Source: Marinobacter sp. AC-23 (GTDB lineage Bacteria > Pseudomonadota > Gammaproteobacteria > Pseudomonadales > Oleiphilaceae). Taken from it: 64,000 nt of DNA. The notes below the pieces were generated by a model. The model was not told the DNA's origin, did not search any database, and saw nothing but the letters and a program-made list of their open reading frames with translations. Below, one piece after another: positions 29,529 through 39,303 of this stretch. Each line of letters begins with the position of its first letter. Within the stretch, counting starts at the first letter, position 1. The stretch lies in assembly GCF_001858325.1 (NCBI RefSeq), contig NZ_MBPP01000001.1, positions 162,609 to 226,608 of the forward strand, read 5' to 3'. Position numbers and translations under genes: made by a program.

Positions 29529-30338
29529 TCATGGAGTATGATTGCGAGCAATAAACTCCGATGTCACGGCAATCACAACATCCGGCTTTTCCTTGTGAGG
29601 CACATGCCCGCAATCCTGCAGCAGTTCCATCACACAGGGGCCAGCCGGCAGTGATGTATAAAGTTCAGGATGTAACGCTGAGCCAAATTCGTCGTCCTCA
29701 CCGTGAATGGCGAGAACAGGGCAGGTAACCTTTGGCAGAATCTCTTTCAGCGTCCAGTTCTTAAAGTCTTCAGAGAGCCAGGTGCCTGTCCAGGCGCGCA
29801 GAACCCACTCAGCTTTGTCGCCGTGATACTTCTTGAGGCGGTCTAATTGGTCGTCTTGCGCAAAAACCTGTTCTGCATTCCGAATACCGTCTACCGTACG
29901 ATCCTCAACAAACGCTTGTGCTGCTTCCGTAATGAGCGCAACACAGTGATCCGGAAAGCTAACCGCACACACCGCTGCCATGGCACCACCAACGCTGTGT
30001 CCAAAGGCAATAAAATTCTCTATGCCAAACTCTGCGCGTATTGCGGCAAACGGGCCGCTGGCTTCGTTAATAATAAAGTCTGCTTCTAGCTTGTCCGTGC
30101 GCGGATACGATTTACCGAACCCAGGCCGATCGTACGCGATGACCTTACGACCTAACGAAATCGCTAGCTGTTTCGGAAATTCTCTCCAAAGCTCAACGCT
30201 TCCCAGGGAGTCGTGAAACAGCACCACAGGTGCTAACGCAGAAGAGCTGGAATCTGCAGCAGCAGGCCCCCAGCTTTTTACATAGAGATTACCGGCAGAG
30301 GTAGACACGTAATCTTCGTGAGTTGCGATCGAAAGCAT
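29529..30338 (-). CDS. alpha/beta hydrolase
   Basis: A 269-residue hydrolase with a complete triad: nucleophile in GHSVGGAMAAVCA, acid in HGEDDEFGSALH, and base in DCGHVPHKEKPD. The early sequence VLFHDSLGSVELWREFPKQL is the usual oxyanion strand and turn. Its substrate is not apparent. Divergent from the LysE-type exporter gene, 84 bases apart. Confidence 0.88.
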   Translation of the reverse strand: MLSIATHEDYVSTSAGNLYVKSWGPAAADSSSSALAPVVLFHDSLGSVELWREFPKQLAISLGRKVIAYDRPGFGKSYPRTDKLEADFIINEASGPFAAIRAEFGIENFIAFGHSVGGAMAAVCAVSFPDHCVALITEAAQAFVEDRTVDGIRNAEQVFAQDDQLDRLKKYHGDKAEWVLRAWTGTWLSEDFKNWTLKEILPKVTCPVLAIHGEDDEFGSALHPELYTSLPAGPCVMELLQDCGHVPHKEKPDVVIAVTSEFIARNHTP

Positions 30339-30422
30339 TGGTTTTGACCCCCATCGGGAACAGATAATTAGCGAACAAGATAGTTCAGGACCGATTGTGA
30401 TGAAAGTAGTGAATGGACTACC

Positions 30423-31097
30423 ATGGATTTTGCTGTATCTGTCTTCACTGTTTCCGAGTACATCACCGTGTCCTTTTTGAACATTTCTTTGCTATCCGCG
30501 TTTATCCCGACCTTTTTTGTTGTGTCGATCACACCAGGTATGTGCATGACTCTGGCGCTATCTTTGGGTATTACCGTAGGTGTACGGCGGGCCATGTGGA
30601 TGATGACAGGGGAGCTGTTAGGGGTAGGGATTGTGGCAGCCACCTCTGCGGTAGGCGTCGCGACGTTTATGCTGCAATACCCAACAGCGTTTGAGCTCTT
30701 CAAGTACGCCGGTGGTGCTTACCTGATTTGGTTAGGCATCCAAATGTGGCGCTCTCGAGGCAAGATGGCCATGCCTGAGGTTGGCGCAGAGCCGGTTACG
30801 GCTTCCCGCTGGGAATTGGCAGCCCAAGGCTTTGTTACGGCCATCGCCAACCCCAAAGGCTGGGCATTTTTTATTGCGTTGCTACCGCCTTTTATAGACA
30901 GTTCTTTGCCAATGACACCCCAGCTAGTGGCATTGGTGCTGATTATTCTCACGCTGGAGTTTTTATGTTTGCAGTTATACGCCCATGGCGGGCGAACGCT
31001 GCGCCGAGTGTTGAGTAAAGGGGGCAGTGTACGTGTGGCCAATCGAATTTCTGGCAGTTTGATGGTGCTGGTGGGAGTGTGGCTGGCGCTTGGCTAG
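30423..31097 (+). CDS. LysE-family amino-acid/metabolite exporter
   Basis: A membrane protein of the LysE/RhtB translocator family with six helices. VVSITPGMCMTLALSLGITV is the family N-terminus; AIANPKGWAFFIALLPPFID is its central loop. Open from ATG 30423, but homologues start nearer LNISLLSAFIP, so TTG 30477 or GTG 30468 are also possible; no site has a clear ribosome binding site. Substrate unknown; the family exports amino acids and small metabolites. Confidence 0.85.
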   Translation: MDFAVSVFTVSEYITVSFLNISLLSAFIPTFFVVSITPGMCMTLALSLGITVGVRRAMWMMTGELLGVGIVAATSAVGVATFMLQYPTAFELFKYAGGAYLIWLGIQMWRSRGKMAMPEVGAEPVTASRWELAAQGFVTAIANPKGWAFFIALLPPFIDSSLPMTPQLVALVLIILTLEFLCLQLYAHGGRTLRRVLSKGGSVRVANRISGSLMVLVGVWLALG

Positions 31098-31247
31098 TGA
31101 TAGAAATTGCCATGGCAAGTTATGAGAAAGGCATGTGGTAAGTTTCCGGGGTATGCTGGAAGCATGGTACGTTCGAGCCAGAAGGCCTTTTCAGGCAGGC
31201 GGCTCTGCTGACTAATATCTGAACATTGAAACTGGCGGATCGACGTT

Positions 31248-32713
31248 ATGAAAATAGTTATCATCGGCGCGGGGATAATGGGAACAACCTTTGCCACCTT
31301 GGCAAAAGAGCTGGCCCCGGATCTGGATATCACGATCCTGGAGAGGCTGGACGCTGCGGGTGCCGGCAACTCATGGGCCTTCAACAACGCCGGTACGGGG
31401 CACGAAGCAAACTGCGAGCTTAACTATACGCCAGTGGATGGAGAGGTCATTTCGCTTGAGAAAGCCCTGAAAATCCATGCTCAGTTCAACGTTGCCAAGC
31501 AGTTTTGGGCTTACTTGGTAGAGAAGGGTGCCGTTAAACAACCTAAAACATTCATTAATCAGACCAAGCACTGCACTCTTGTTTCCGAATCCTCGATTGA
31601 AGAACTGAAATTGCGCTTCGAGGAAATGTCGGTTCATCACTTTTTTGAACACATGCGCTACTCAGAAGACTTTGATGAAATTAAAAGTTGGATTCCCTTC
31701 ACCATGGACGGACGCCCTCGCCATGAGAAAATGGCAGCTACCGTTATTGAAACAGGCACGGACGTCAACTTCGGGTCTCTAACGGAGCAAATGGCAGCAC
31801 ATGCCGAGCATAGCTTGGGCGTTAAAATCGAATACGGTACACATGTTAAGCGCGCGTACCGCAGCCCCACCGGGCGCTGGATTATCAGCGCTGATACCAA
31901 AGGGGATCCGGTTGAATATAAGGCGGATGTGCTCTTTGTAGGTGCTGGTGGGGGCGCATTTCCATTATTGAAAAAGAGTCACTTGCCGTTTCGGAGTCGG
32001 TATACCGGCTTTCCTGTGGGCGGTCGATTTTTGCAGGCACCGATCAGCGAAGAGCAGGCCCAACTTTACAAGGCCAAGACCTACGGAAGGGCGAAAGTTG
32101 GCGCACCTCCCATGTCTGTTCCGCACCTGGATTTGCGAGCAGTGGAGGGCAAGCACTATTTGCTGTTTGGTCCTTTCGCGTCGTTTAAACCCCTCCTCGA
32201 GAAAGGCCGTGGATTTTTTGATTACCTTGGCTCAATTCGCTACATGATATCCCCGGCTTACTGAATGTCGCGTTAAGGCATTCCCACCTGGTTAGATATC
32301 TGATTTCAGAGACCTTCAAAGGCGAAAAAAGCATGTTTGAAGAGCTTGAGAGCTTTGCTCCGGGCTTAAGCAAACGGTTTGACTGGAAACCGATTGAAGC
32401 TGGCCAGCGGGTGCAAATCATCAAAGACCGGGATTTGCAGATGGGCACAGAAATCCTTGTCTCCAAGGACAAGACTTATGGGACTTTATTAGGGGCATCG
32501 CCAGGGGCGTCGGTGTCACCAGAGGTGATGTTGCGCTGCCTGGAGCAATTGTTACCGTCTATTTTTTCTGAAGAAGGCGCCAAGATAAAGAAAAGTCAGA
32601 TTTTCCCCGAGAGTGACCTGGACACACTAATCAGCCATCCCGACCGTTACCGGGAGATTCGCGATGCGGTTAACAAACAATTAGGAATAATCCAGCCCAA
32701 AGCGCTCGGATAA
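31248..32713 (+). CDS. mqo: malate:quinone oxidoreductase, one frameshift
   Basis: FAD enzyme that oxidises malate to oxaloacetate and reduces quinone. N-terminal dinucleotide motif IIGAGIMGTTFATLA; NNAGTGHEANCELNYTP; FVGAGGGAFPLLKKS; KVGAPPMSVPHLD; and GASPGASVSPEVML, all family strings. The frame breaks near 32246: IRYM should run into DIPGLLNVALRHSHLVRYL but one base is missing. The rest is complete to 32713, about 488 residues, which is normal length. Probably intact in the organism. Confidence 0.92.
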
Positions 32714-32767
32714 CAAATCAACCAGTAGTCGAACCTTGTTCGACATGGACATCATAAAACGCAAGCC

Positions 32768-33325
32768 TCAGCGCATATTTTGCAGGGCTGTGGCCCAGCG
32801 GGCCATAGCTTCTAGCATAGTCTGCGCGCTCTTCTCATGAATCTCCGTTGGCTTGAACGTGTCATCCACGAGGTGATCCGACACCATCGGGATCATCACC
32901 TGTTGCTTGATTGGTACCATTTCAAGCGTCGACAGAAGGTGCTTGGCCGTCTCGGTCGAGCGAATACCGCCTGATACGCCGCCATAGCTCACGAAGCCGG
33001 CTGGCTTGTAGTTCCATTCCTTGTACAGGTAATCAACCGCGTTAACGAAAGAGGGCGGTGCGGAATAGTTATACTCCGGCAACACAAAGATGAACGCATC
33101 CGAGCTATCGATGATCTCAGACCAGCGCTTGGTGTGCTCGTGTTCGTATTTCTTCATGGCTGGGTGATTGGGTTCGTCCAGCAGCGGCAGGTTCACTTCT
33201 TCGAGATCTGCGAACCCGATCTCGAACCCGGAGGGGTTTGCTTTAGCATAGTTGTGAAACCAGTCCGCAACGGTTTTGCCAACCCGTCCTGGGCGGGTGC
33301 TGGTGAGAATGATGGTTAGTTTCAT
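32768..33325 (-). CDS. NADPH-dependent FMN reductase/quinone reductase
   Basis: A flavodoxin-fold reductase of about 185 residues. The start TIILTSTRPGRVGKTVADW is the FMN phosphate loop and VLPEYNYSAPPSFVNAVDYL is the family signature. ATG 33325 follows AAGGAGATCTTTCG; an upstream extension to 33349 is not supported. It may reduce FMN or quinones, with a possible role in redox stress defence. Confidence 0.9.
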   Translation of the reverse strand: MKLTIILTSTRPGRVGKTVADWFHNYAKANPSGFEIGFADLEEVNLPLLDEPNHPAMKKYEHEHTKRWSEIIDSSDAFIFVLPEYNYSAPPSFVNAVDYLYKEWNYKPAGFVSYGGVSGGIRSTETAKHLLSTLEMVPIKQQVMIPMVSDHLVDDTFKPTEIHEKSAQTMLEAMARWATALQNMR

Positions 33326-33603
33326 CGAAAGATCTCCTTGGGCAGCCAATTTTCGAGCTTACCATCCTATACCTGTCTATTGCATGTTGAACCTTAAACC
33401 GGCCCGGCGACGATGGATCGGTAGCGCTTCGCCAAACTGCCGGCTATTAATATTAGGGAATCGAATATGTGATTTAACATAATATACATTATGCGCAGTA
33501 GCGGATAGCAAGATGGAGTTGTTTGTTCAGGAACCAGTGGTGCAAGATACCGGCATAAACACCTTTATTCCTAGCTGGCCCGATACAGGAGCTTCTCACC
33601 GTT
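33326..33603. other. intergenic region, 278 bases
   Basis: Divergent region between the FMN reductase and the DUF1499 lipoprotein. It is AT-rich around 33470-33495 (TAACATAATATACATTATG, a possible -10 area) but I see no gene or clear operator. Confidence 0.4.
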
Positions 33604-34053
33604 ATGCGTTATTTTGTGGCTATCTCAATACTCTTACTCACAGGATGCGCATCTACCGGTAATGTGCCACCTTCAGGCACCCAGTTCAGCCTGGACGGTT
33701 GCCCACCGTTTTTAAACTGTGTATCGAGCACATCTACCATGGGTCTCTATTCCGTAGCGCCTATTCGTTTAGCCGAACCATTGAATCAGTCTTCCTGGGA
33801 GCTTATTAAAGCCGTGGCGATCGAATTGCCTGGTGCTTCGCTCGACAGCGCGCGATTTGGCTATGCAGATATCACCTGTCGCAGCGATTTGTTTGGCTTC
33901 CCGGATTATCTCGAACTATTAGTAGCTTCAGACAAGCAACACTTGAACGTAAGATCTCAATCCCTTATTGGGTTCTACGATCTGGGAGTGAATCGACGCA
34001 GAGTCGAGTTACTGAGGAGCCGCCTTGTGGAACGCGGCATTGCCATCGACTAA
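33604..34053 (+). CDS. DUF1499 family lipoprotein
   Basis: A 149-residue lipoprotein: signal and lipobox (SILLLTGCAST), then a DUF1499 domain with PPFLNCVSSTS and the C-terminal DYLELLVASDKQHLNVRSQS block. Function unknown. It is followed by a strong intrinsic terminator at 34070-34101, so the transcript ends here. Confidence 0.85.
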   Translation: MRYFVAISILLLTGCASTGNVPPSGTQFSLDGCPPFLNCVSSTSTMGLYSVAPIRLAEPLNQSSWELIKAVAIELPGASLDSARFGYADITCRSDLFGFPDYLELLVASDKQHLNVRSQSLIGFYDLGVNRRRVELLRSRLVERGIAID

Positions 34054-34069
34054 GACCGCCTAATACCTA

Positions 34070-34101
34070 ATGTCCAATATTTAGGAGTATTGGACATTTT
34101 T
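34070..34101 (+). terminator. intrinsic terminator after the DUF1499 gene
   Basis: Perfect 9-bp hairpin: TGTCCAATA (34071-34079), 8-base loop, TATTGGACA (34088-34096), then TTTTT (34097-34101). It lies 17 bases after the DUF1499 stop. Confidence 0.88.
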
Positions 34102-34151
34102 ACCATGTAGATATACTCTCCCCAGAAATCCCCAATCAATCAAGGCCTCAC

Positions 34152-35413
34152 GTGTCCAGATCATTCACGGGTCATCCACTGTTCGATACTACGAGCTATC
34201 TCGAAGACCTTGCGGACTTTCATTGTCACCCATCAATACCGCAGTTTCTTGGGACGCTTCCCCAGGCAACTGGCCTGCTTCGTCAGGATTATGAGATCAG
34301 CCGTCAGTTTCTTCTACGGTATTCCGATGTTGCAGGCACGTTTACGCGATTTCGTAGTGAAGTTCAGCGTTTTCTTAATTATTTGTGGGTTACGTCTGGG
34401 CGAACGCTGTCACAAACGGATTCTGATGTGGTTTCCGCCTACTTTAAAACGTTGAAAAATCCGCCTAAGTCCTGGATAAGTCGCGGCGTATTTGCTGCTT
34501 TTACGGATTCGGGCGCCTTCGTGTGCCGAATCATGTATGGCGGCCGTTTGCCTTGCGATCGAAGGATGACAACCCAACGTACAGCGCCAGCCAGGCCAGC
34601 TTGAATGCCAGTCGAACCGCTCTGCAAACCTTCTTCAAGTTTCTGGTTTCACAGCAATACCTGTTATCGAACCCGCTTGATGAAGTGCGAAAACGTGATC
34701 GTAAAGCAAAGCCACAACTGTCTAACGACGTCGAGGCCGATGTGCGCCGTTTGACTGACTGGCAATGGGCCTATTTTCTGGAAACCGTAACGGAGGCCGC
34801 TGCGCAAAACTCTAAATACGAACGACATCTCTTTGTTGTCGTCACCATGAAATCATTGTTTTTGCGCGTCGGGGAGCTGGCTCCACGACCACTCGAGGAC
34901 GGTGCCGAGCGCATTCCAGTATTCGGGGATTTCCGGCGCAAGGTGATTCAGGGTGAAGAATACTGGTCTTACTTTGTGTTTGGTAAGGGCGACAAGGCCC
35001 GTTCTGTCACCCTGCCTGATGCCTACCTCCCCTACCTCAGGCGCTGGCGCACGTATCTTGGGTTACCTGGAACCATGCCCGAGCAAAACGAACGCAACCC
35101 GATTATTCCCTCAAGCCACGGCAATGCACTGGGCAAGCGACAGGTTCAGCGTATTTACGAACAAGCGGTGATGTTGACCGTAGAGCGAATGCGGGATCAC
35201 GGCTTTATGGAAGAGGCCAGCCAGTATGAAGCCATTAAGTCGGAAACACACTATCTGCGCCATACGGGAGCCAGCCAGGCGATCGAATCTGGTGCGGATA
35301 TACGTCATATTAGTGAGGAGCTGGGACACGCCAGTGCGGCTTTTACGGAATCTGTGTATGTGAACTCAGACCAGGCCCGAAAGCGCTTTGAGGGGCGGGG
35401 CCGGTCAATATAG
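34152..35413 (+). CDS. tyrosine-type recombinase/integrase, one frameshift
   Basis: Site-specific recombinase of about 415 residues. N-terminal SAM-like core-binding region, then the catalytic domain: Arg in LFLRVGELAP, HYLRHTGASQAIESG for the His-x-x-Arg box, ISEELGHASAAFTESVY for the LGH box and active Tyr in VYVNSD. The frame breaks near 34520 between FTDSGAF and VPNHVWRPFALRSKDDNP. No neighbouring tRNA, direct repeats, excisionase or cargo boundary is visible, so it is a solitary recombinase here. It could be a remnant or a conserved chromosomal recombinase. Confidence 0.85.
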
Positions 35414-35479
35414 ATCCCGCAACTATAGCTGGTGGAACACCGAGCCCCTCTCCCCTATTCACATTCCTGCCACCACCGG

Positions 35480-36624
35480 CTAGAACAGCCGATCGATGTT
35501 GGTGCGGGTAGGCTCGTCTAACCCCGTGATGAAGTCACACATCCGGTGCGCCACCGGGCCAAAGCGCGTCATGCCCGGAATGAGGTAATGACGCAACAGG
35601 GCCATCCACTTCGGCCGGCCCCGTGCCAAGGTGGTCAGCTTGTCCATGCGGCTGACAACCTCACGATGGACGGGATGACGTAACCGCGCGTAGTCGTTTA
35701 GCCGTTCCCAATTGCCGCCGAGCGCGTCCGCCGCGCAAGCCGCGAACACATAGGCGTCCTCAATGCCAAGATTCATGCCTCGCGCACCGACCGGCGAATG
35801 GATATGGGCCGCATCTCCAGCGAGCGCGACACGGCCGACCACGATGTTCTCTGCCAGCTTGTCGCCAATATGAAACGACGATTGCCACTCAACCGCGCCG
35901 GGGTTTGAGCCTGCCGGAAGATGATCGAGCAGATCGGGAACATTGCCGAAGACCCGCCAAAGCCCTGGCTCGATACATAGCATGAATACGAGCCATCATC
36001 GACGAACAGCACATGTGCATGATCGCGATCAAGGGGATCATCGAGGTATATGTCGTAAAGTGGCCAGGACTCCGGGAAGCCGTGCCCCACCCAATCAGCT
36101 CCGATTGCCGCACGGGTCGGGCTGTGCGCGCCATCTGTACCCAGAACGATCCGGGATACGATGGTTTCTTCGCCCGACTGTTCGCTGGAGACTAGCGTGC
36201 TCACAGCTTCGCCGGTTTGTTTCAGGCTGATAAACTCCCGGCCACGTTCCGGGGCGATGCCACGCAACGCCAACGCTTCGGCAAGCAGTGCCTCGGTGCG
36301 CGCCTGCGGGATCGCTGCCATCTTGTAACGTGAAGGGATATCCGTGAAATCCAACGCCGCAACAGGCTTCCAGTCTTCGTAGAAACGCACGCCGAGTACG
36401 TCTCGCGATTCCTTCAGGATTTTGGCGGCGACGCCGTTCTCCTCGAGCAGTTCCAAGGACCGGGGATTGACGATTTGCGCTCGTGAGGTGGTACTCGAAT
36501 TATTACCCTTGTCGATGAGACGGACGCCAACTCCGTGGCTGTCGAGAAACAATGCCGCCGCCAGGCCCACGGGGCCAGCGCCAACGATGAGAATATCAGG
36601 CGATTGTTCAGGTAGTGCCGGCAT
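35480..36624 (-). CDS. FAD-dependent monooxygenase (PheA/TfdB hydroxylase family), one frameshift
   Basis: Flavoprotein hydroxylase. Nucleotide motif IVGAGPVGLAAALFLDSHG, the DG motif GTDGAHSPTRAAIGA, and the GD motif LAGDAAHIHSPVGARGMNLG are all present, followed by ALGGNWERLNDYARLRHPV. The frame breaks near 35983 where DDGSYS should pass to MLCIEPGLWRVFGN. Joined, about 380 residues, shorter than the 600-residue phenol hydroxylases, as for the small aromatic-ring or tetracycline-type monooxygenases. Substrate unknown. It lies alone on the minus strand. Confidence 0.85.
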
Positions 36625-36739
36625 CGGTATCCTCCCGAAACAGTTTTCTCACTACCCAGTTTAGTCGCAAACGAGGAGACGTTCTCTAGTTGTTCAATGC
36701 GTTCTATCGATTGATTGATCGCGGAAAATATAAGCGCAA

Positions 36740-38455
36740 TTACGACGAACAGCTAAGATGCGACGATCCACCAAGCTCAAAGAACTCCGACGGCTTCAGC
36801 CTATAGTATTTCCCCTCCACATCCTCAGCTTGCTCGGCGTATGGCTGCGTCATGACTTCCTGCAGCTCTCGAATTAAAGAATAGTTCCCCGTAGCCGCTT
36901 GCTGATACGCAGGCACAACCAACCACTCCCGCAAACTGTACTTTGGATTGACGAGCTTCATCTGCCGAGAAAGCTCCTCGCGAGAGCTAGGTTGAGTGAG
37001 CGACTTCCATTTTGTGAGCCATTCGGACCATCGCTTGTCGATTCCTTCGGGGTCTACACTATAAGCCGAACTCTTGTAGAAGCTTTTTTTCAGCGGGCCA
37101 ATGTCGTCCGGCACCGTCGAAAGCTCGCGGAAGAACACGGTGTAATCAACAGGCGTTTGTTCCATTAGCGTTAAGAGTTCGCTAAACAACGCCGTGTTAA
37201 ACGCGCCAAGTCCAAGCTTGGCAGCCCACATCTTTTCCATTTGTGCTTGCATCACCTTTGGGAAATCACTTCGAATCGCGTCGAGTTGGCGCTGAGTGTC
37301 CGGATGCGTCGCCAGCAACGGCAGCAATGCCGTACAAAACATGTGGAAGTTGCGTTCTGCTGCTGCCGGTTGATTCAGGAATGCAAAATGATGTCCGCCA
37401 CCGGTCCATGGCTGGTAGTGCGGATCGAACACCTCGCAGAATCCGAATGGGCCGTAGTCGAGTGTGAAGCCGCCGGCCGCACAGTTGTCACTGTTGAAGT
37501 TGCCCTGGCAGTAGCCAACGCGAATCCAGTTCGCCACCAGCGAGGTGAGTCGGTTGAGAAATTCGCGCGCAAGTAACAACACTTTTTCGGGGGTGGTTAG
37601 CTCTTGGTCGATGACGTCTGCGTACTCACGATCGATCAAGTGCAACACGATCTTCTCAAGCTCTTCCATCGCTTGCGGGTGTTCTTTCTTGCGAGCGCGG
37701 CGACCGAAGAGCTCGAGTTGGCCAACCCGAATGAACGACGGTGCGACGCGCGTCGAGATGGCGACCGGCTCTGATATAAGTATGTCTGGGTCTCTCGAAT
37801 GCGAGCCCTGTGAATACCATGGCCGCCTGACTCTCTCCGTTTTCGAAACGTACAAACTCAGCGACCGTGACGTAGGCACTCCGAGCGCGTGCATATGCTC
37901 CTGTGCCAGGAACTCCCGAACACTCGATCGCAGAACAGCCCGACCGTCCGCGCCGCGGCAGTATGGCGTTCGGCCGCCACCTTTTAGCTGCATTTCCCAG
38001 CGTCGACCGTTGATGACGGCCTCAAGTACCGAAATTGCGCGACCGTCGCCGTATCCGTTGCCGGTTTGGAACGGGCACTGCTGGTTGTATTCGGTGCCGA
38101 AGATGGAAAGTGCGTAGCCACACGCCCAACCGACCTTGCGCATCGGCTCCGGAACGAATGCGATGTCGCCGGAAAACATCCGAACGAAATCCGCCGACTG
38201 CGCCATGCTGTCGGCGAAGCCCAGTTCGCGAAACAGGTTTTTGCTATGCGCGACGTACTCGGGGTTTTCGATTGGCGTCGGAGTGACGGGGACATAGTGG
38301 CCCGTAAAGACTTGTCGCGGCGCGTAATCGCGCCCGTCTGCTTTCGCGTCAGGGTCGCAGTTGAGAGTATCCACGAGCGAATAATTTGCCAACGTCGCGA
38401 GATCGTCGAGGGTCTCGACCATAGGGGATGTTTCCTGTTGCTGTCGCTTTATCAT
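36740..38455 (-). CDS. selO: protein adenylyltransferase SelO (YdiU/UPF0061)
   Basis: A pseudokinase-fold enzyme that transfers AMP to protein Ser/Thr/Tyr. Characteristic strings: [39 protein letters not shown] and the C-terminal SCSS. The terminal Cys sits where eukaryotic SelO has Sec, and no in-frame TGA is read through, so there is no selenocysteine here despite the name. Start ATG 38455 has AGAGGAA upstream. It begins 18 bases after the siderophore ATPase stop, so it may share that operon's transcript. About 571 residues, longer than the E. coli protein (about 478). Confidence 0.9.
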   Translation of the reverse strand: MIKRQQQETSPMVETLDDLATLANYSLVDTLNCDPDAKADGRDYAPRQVFTGHYVPVTPTPIENPEYVAHSKNLFRELGFADSMAQSADFVRMFSGDIAFVPEPMRKVGWACGYALSIFGTEYNQQCPFQTGNGYGDGRAISVLEAVINGRRWEMQLKGGGRTPYCRGADGRAVLRSSVREFLAQEHMHALGVPTSRSLSLYVSKTERVRRPWYSQGSHSRDPDILISEPVAISTRVAPSFIRVGQLELFGRRARKKEHPQAMEELEKIVLHLIDREYADVIDQELTTPEKVLLLAREFLNRLTSLVANWIRVGYCQGNFNSDNCAAGGFTLDYGPFGFCEVFDPHYQPWTGGGHHFAFLNQPAAAERNFHMFCTALLPLLATHPDTQRQLDAIRSDFPKVMQAQMEKMWAAKLGLGAFNTALFSELLTLMEQTPVDYTVFFRELSTVPDDIGPLKKSFYKSSAYSVDPEGIDKRWSEWLTKWKSLTQPSSREELSRQMKLVNPKYSLREWLVVPAYQQAATGNYSLIRELQEVMTQPYAEQAEDVEGKYYRLKPSEFFELGGSSHLSCSS

Positions 38456-38473
38456 AAGGGTTCCTCTCATACG

Positions 38474-39271
38474 TCAAGCGCGACAAGGCCGATCAGGATC
38501 TGATGTGCCGTGGCCCATGCAAAAGGGTCGCCCTTCAGCATTCAGTGATACGACCCCTCTAACTCTGAAAACCTGAGCGAGTAGAGTCTCTGTAATCACT
38601 TGTCCCGGCGTGCCTGCGGCTTCTATCTGCCCATTCTCCAGTACCATTACATGATCGGCAAATTGAGCGGCCTGATTCAGATCATGCAAGGACATAATCA
38701 CGGTCAGGCCGCGACTTTTATTGAGTTCGACCAGAAGTTCCAGTACTTCTAGCTGATATCCCCAGTCCAGATAGGTTGTAGGCTCATCCAGCAATAGAAT
38801 GTCAGTCTGCTGTGCCAGCGCCATGGCGATCCACACGCGCTGTTGCTGCCCTCCGGATAACGACGCTACCGGACGTTCCGCAAGCGCCTCCACACCGGTC
38901 ATATACATGGCTTGCTGGCATGCTTCGCGGTCTTCTCGCCCATCACGTTGCCACCATTTTCGGTGGGGGAAACGGCCCAGCGCGACCAGGTCCCTCACAA
39001 GAATACCTTCGGGCACGATGGGTTTCTGCGGCAACATGGCCAGACGAAGCGCCAGTTCGTTGCGGCTCCACAAAGACAAGGGCTGCTCCTCGAGCAATAC
39101 TTCGCCCTGGCGTGGGGCTATTAATCCTGCAAGCCCTTTAAGCAACGTACTTTTGCCTGATCCGTTAGGGCCAACCAGGCAGCTGATCTCGCCTGTTGGA
39201 ATTGCCAGTGATAGCTCGTGCACTACGTCGCTACTGCCGTATGCAAGAGTGAGTCGATCAGTACGTAACAT
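38474..39271 (-). CDS. pvuE: ferric-siderophore ABC transporter ATPase (PvuE/FecE-like)
   Basis: ATPase driving import of the ferric siderophore. Walker A GPNGSGKSTLLKG, signature LSGGQQQRVWIAMAL, Walker B ILLLDEPTTYLDWGYQL (the T-Y-L-D after DEPT is typical of the FecE/FepC group) and switch His IMSLHDLN. ATG 39271 has AGGA nearby; an alternative ATG 39304 overlaps the permease stop but lacks a binding site. Last gene of the import half, after the fused permease. Confidence 0.9.
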   Translation of the reverse strand: MLRTDRLTLAYGSSDVVHELSLAIPTGEISCLVGPNGSGKSTLLKGLAGLIAPRQGEVLLEEQPLSLWSRNELALRLAMLPQKPIVPEGILVRDLVALGRFPHRKWWQRDGREDREACQQAMYMTGVEALAERPVASLSGGQQQRVWIAMALAQQTDILLLDEPTTYLDWGYQLEVLELLVELNKSRGLTVIMSLHDLNQAAQFADHVMVLENGQIEAAGTPGQVITETLLAQVFRVRGVVSLNAEGRPFCMGHGTSDPDRPCRA

Positions 39272-39303
39272 AACTTGTTCCTGGGGCTTTTTCGGATGAC
39301 GCA

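Noticed and set aside
35426..35483. Inverted repeat TAGCTGGTGG / CCACCGGCTA between recombinase and monooxygenase
   Set aside because: Loop of about 40 bases, imperfect stem and no T run; not supported as terminator or att site.
36740..38455. Possible selenocysteine in SelO linking it to the selD locus
   Set aside because: The terminal position is Cys (SCSS) and the frame ends at a normal stop; no Sec codon is needed.
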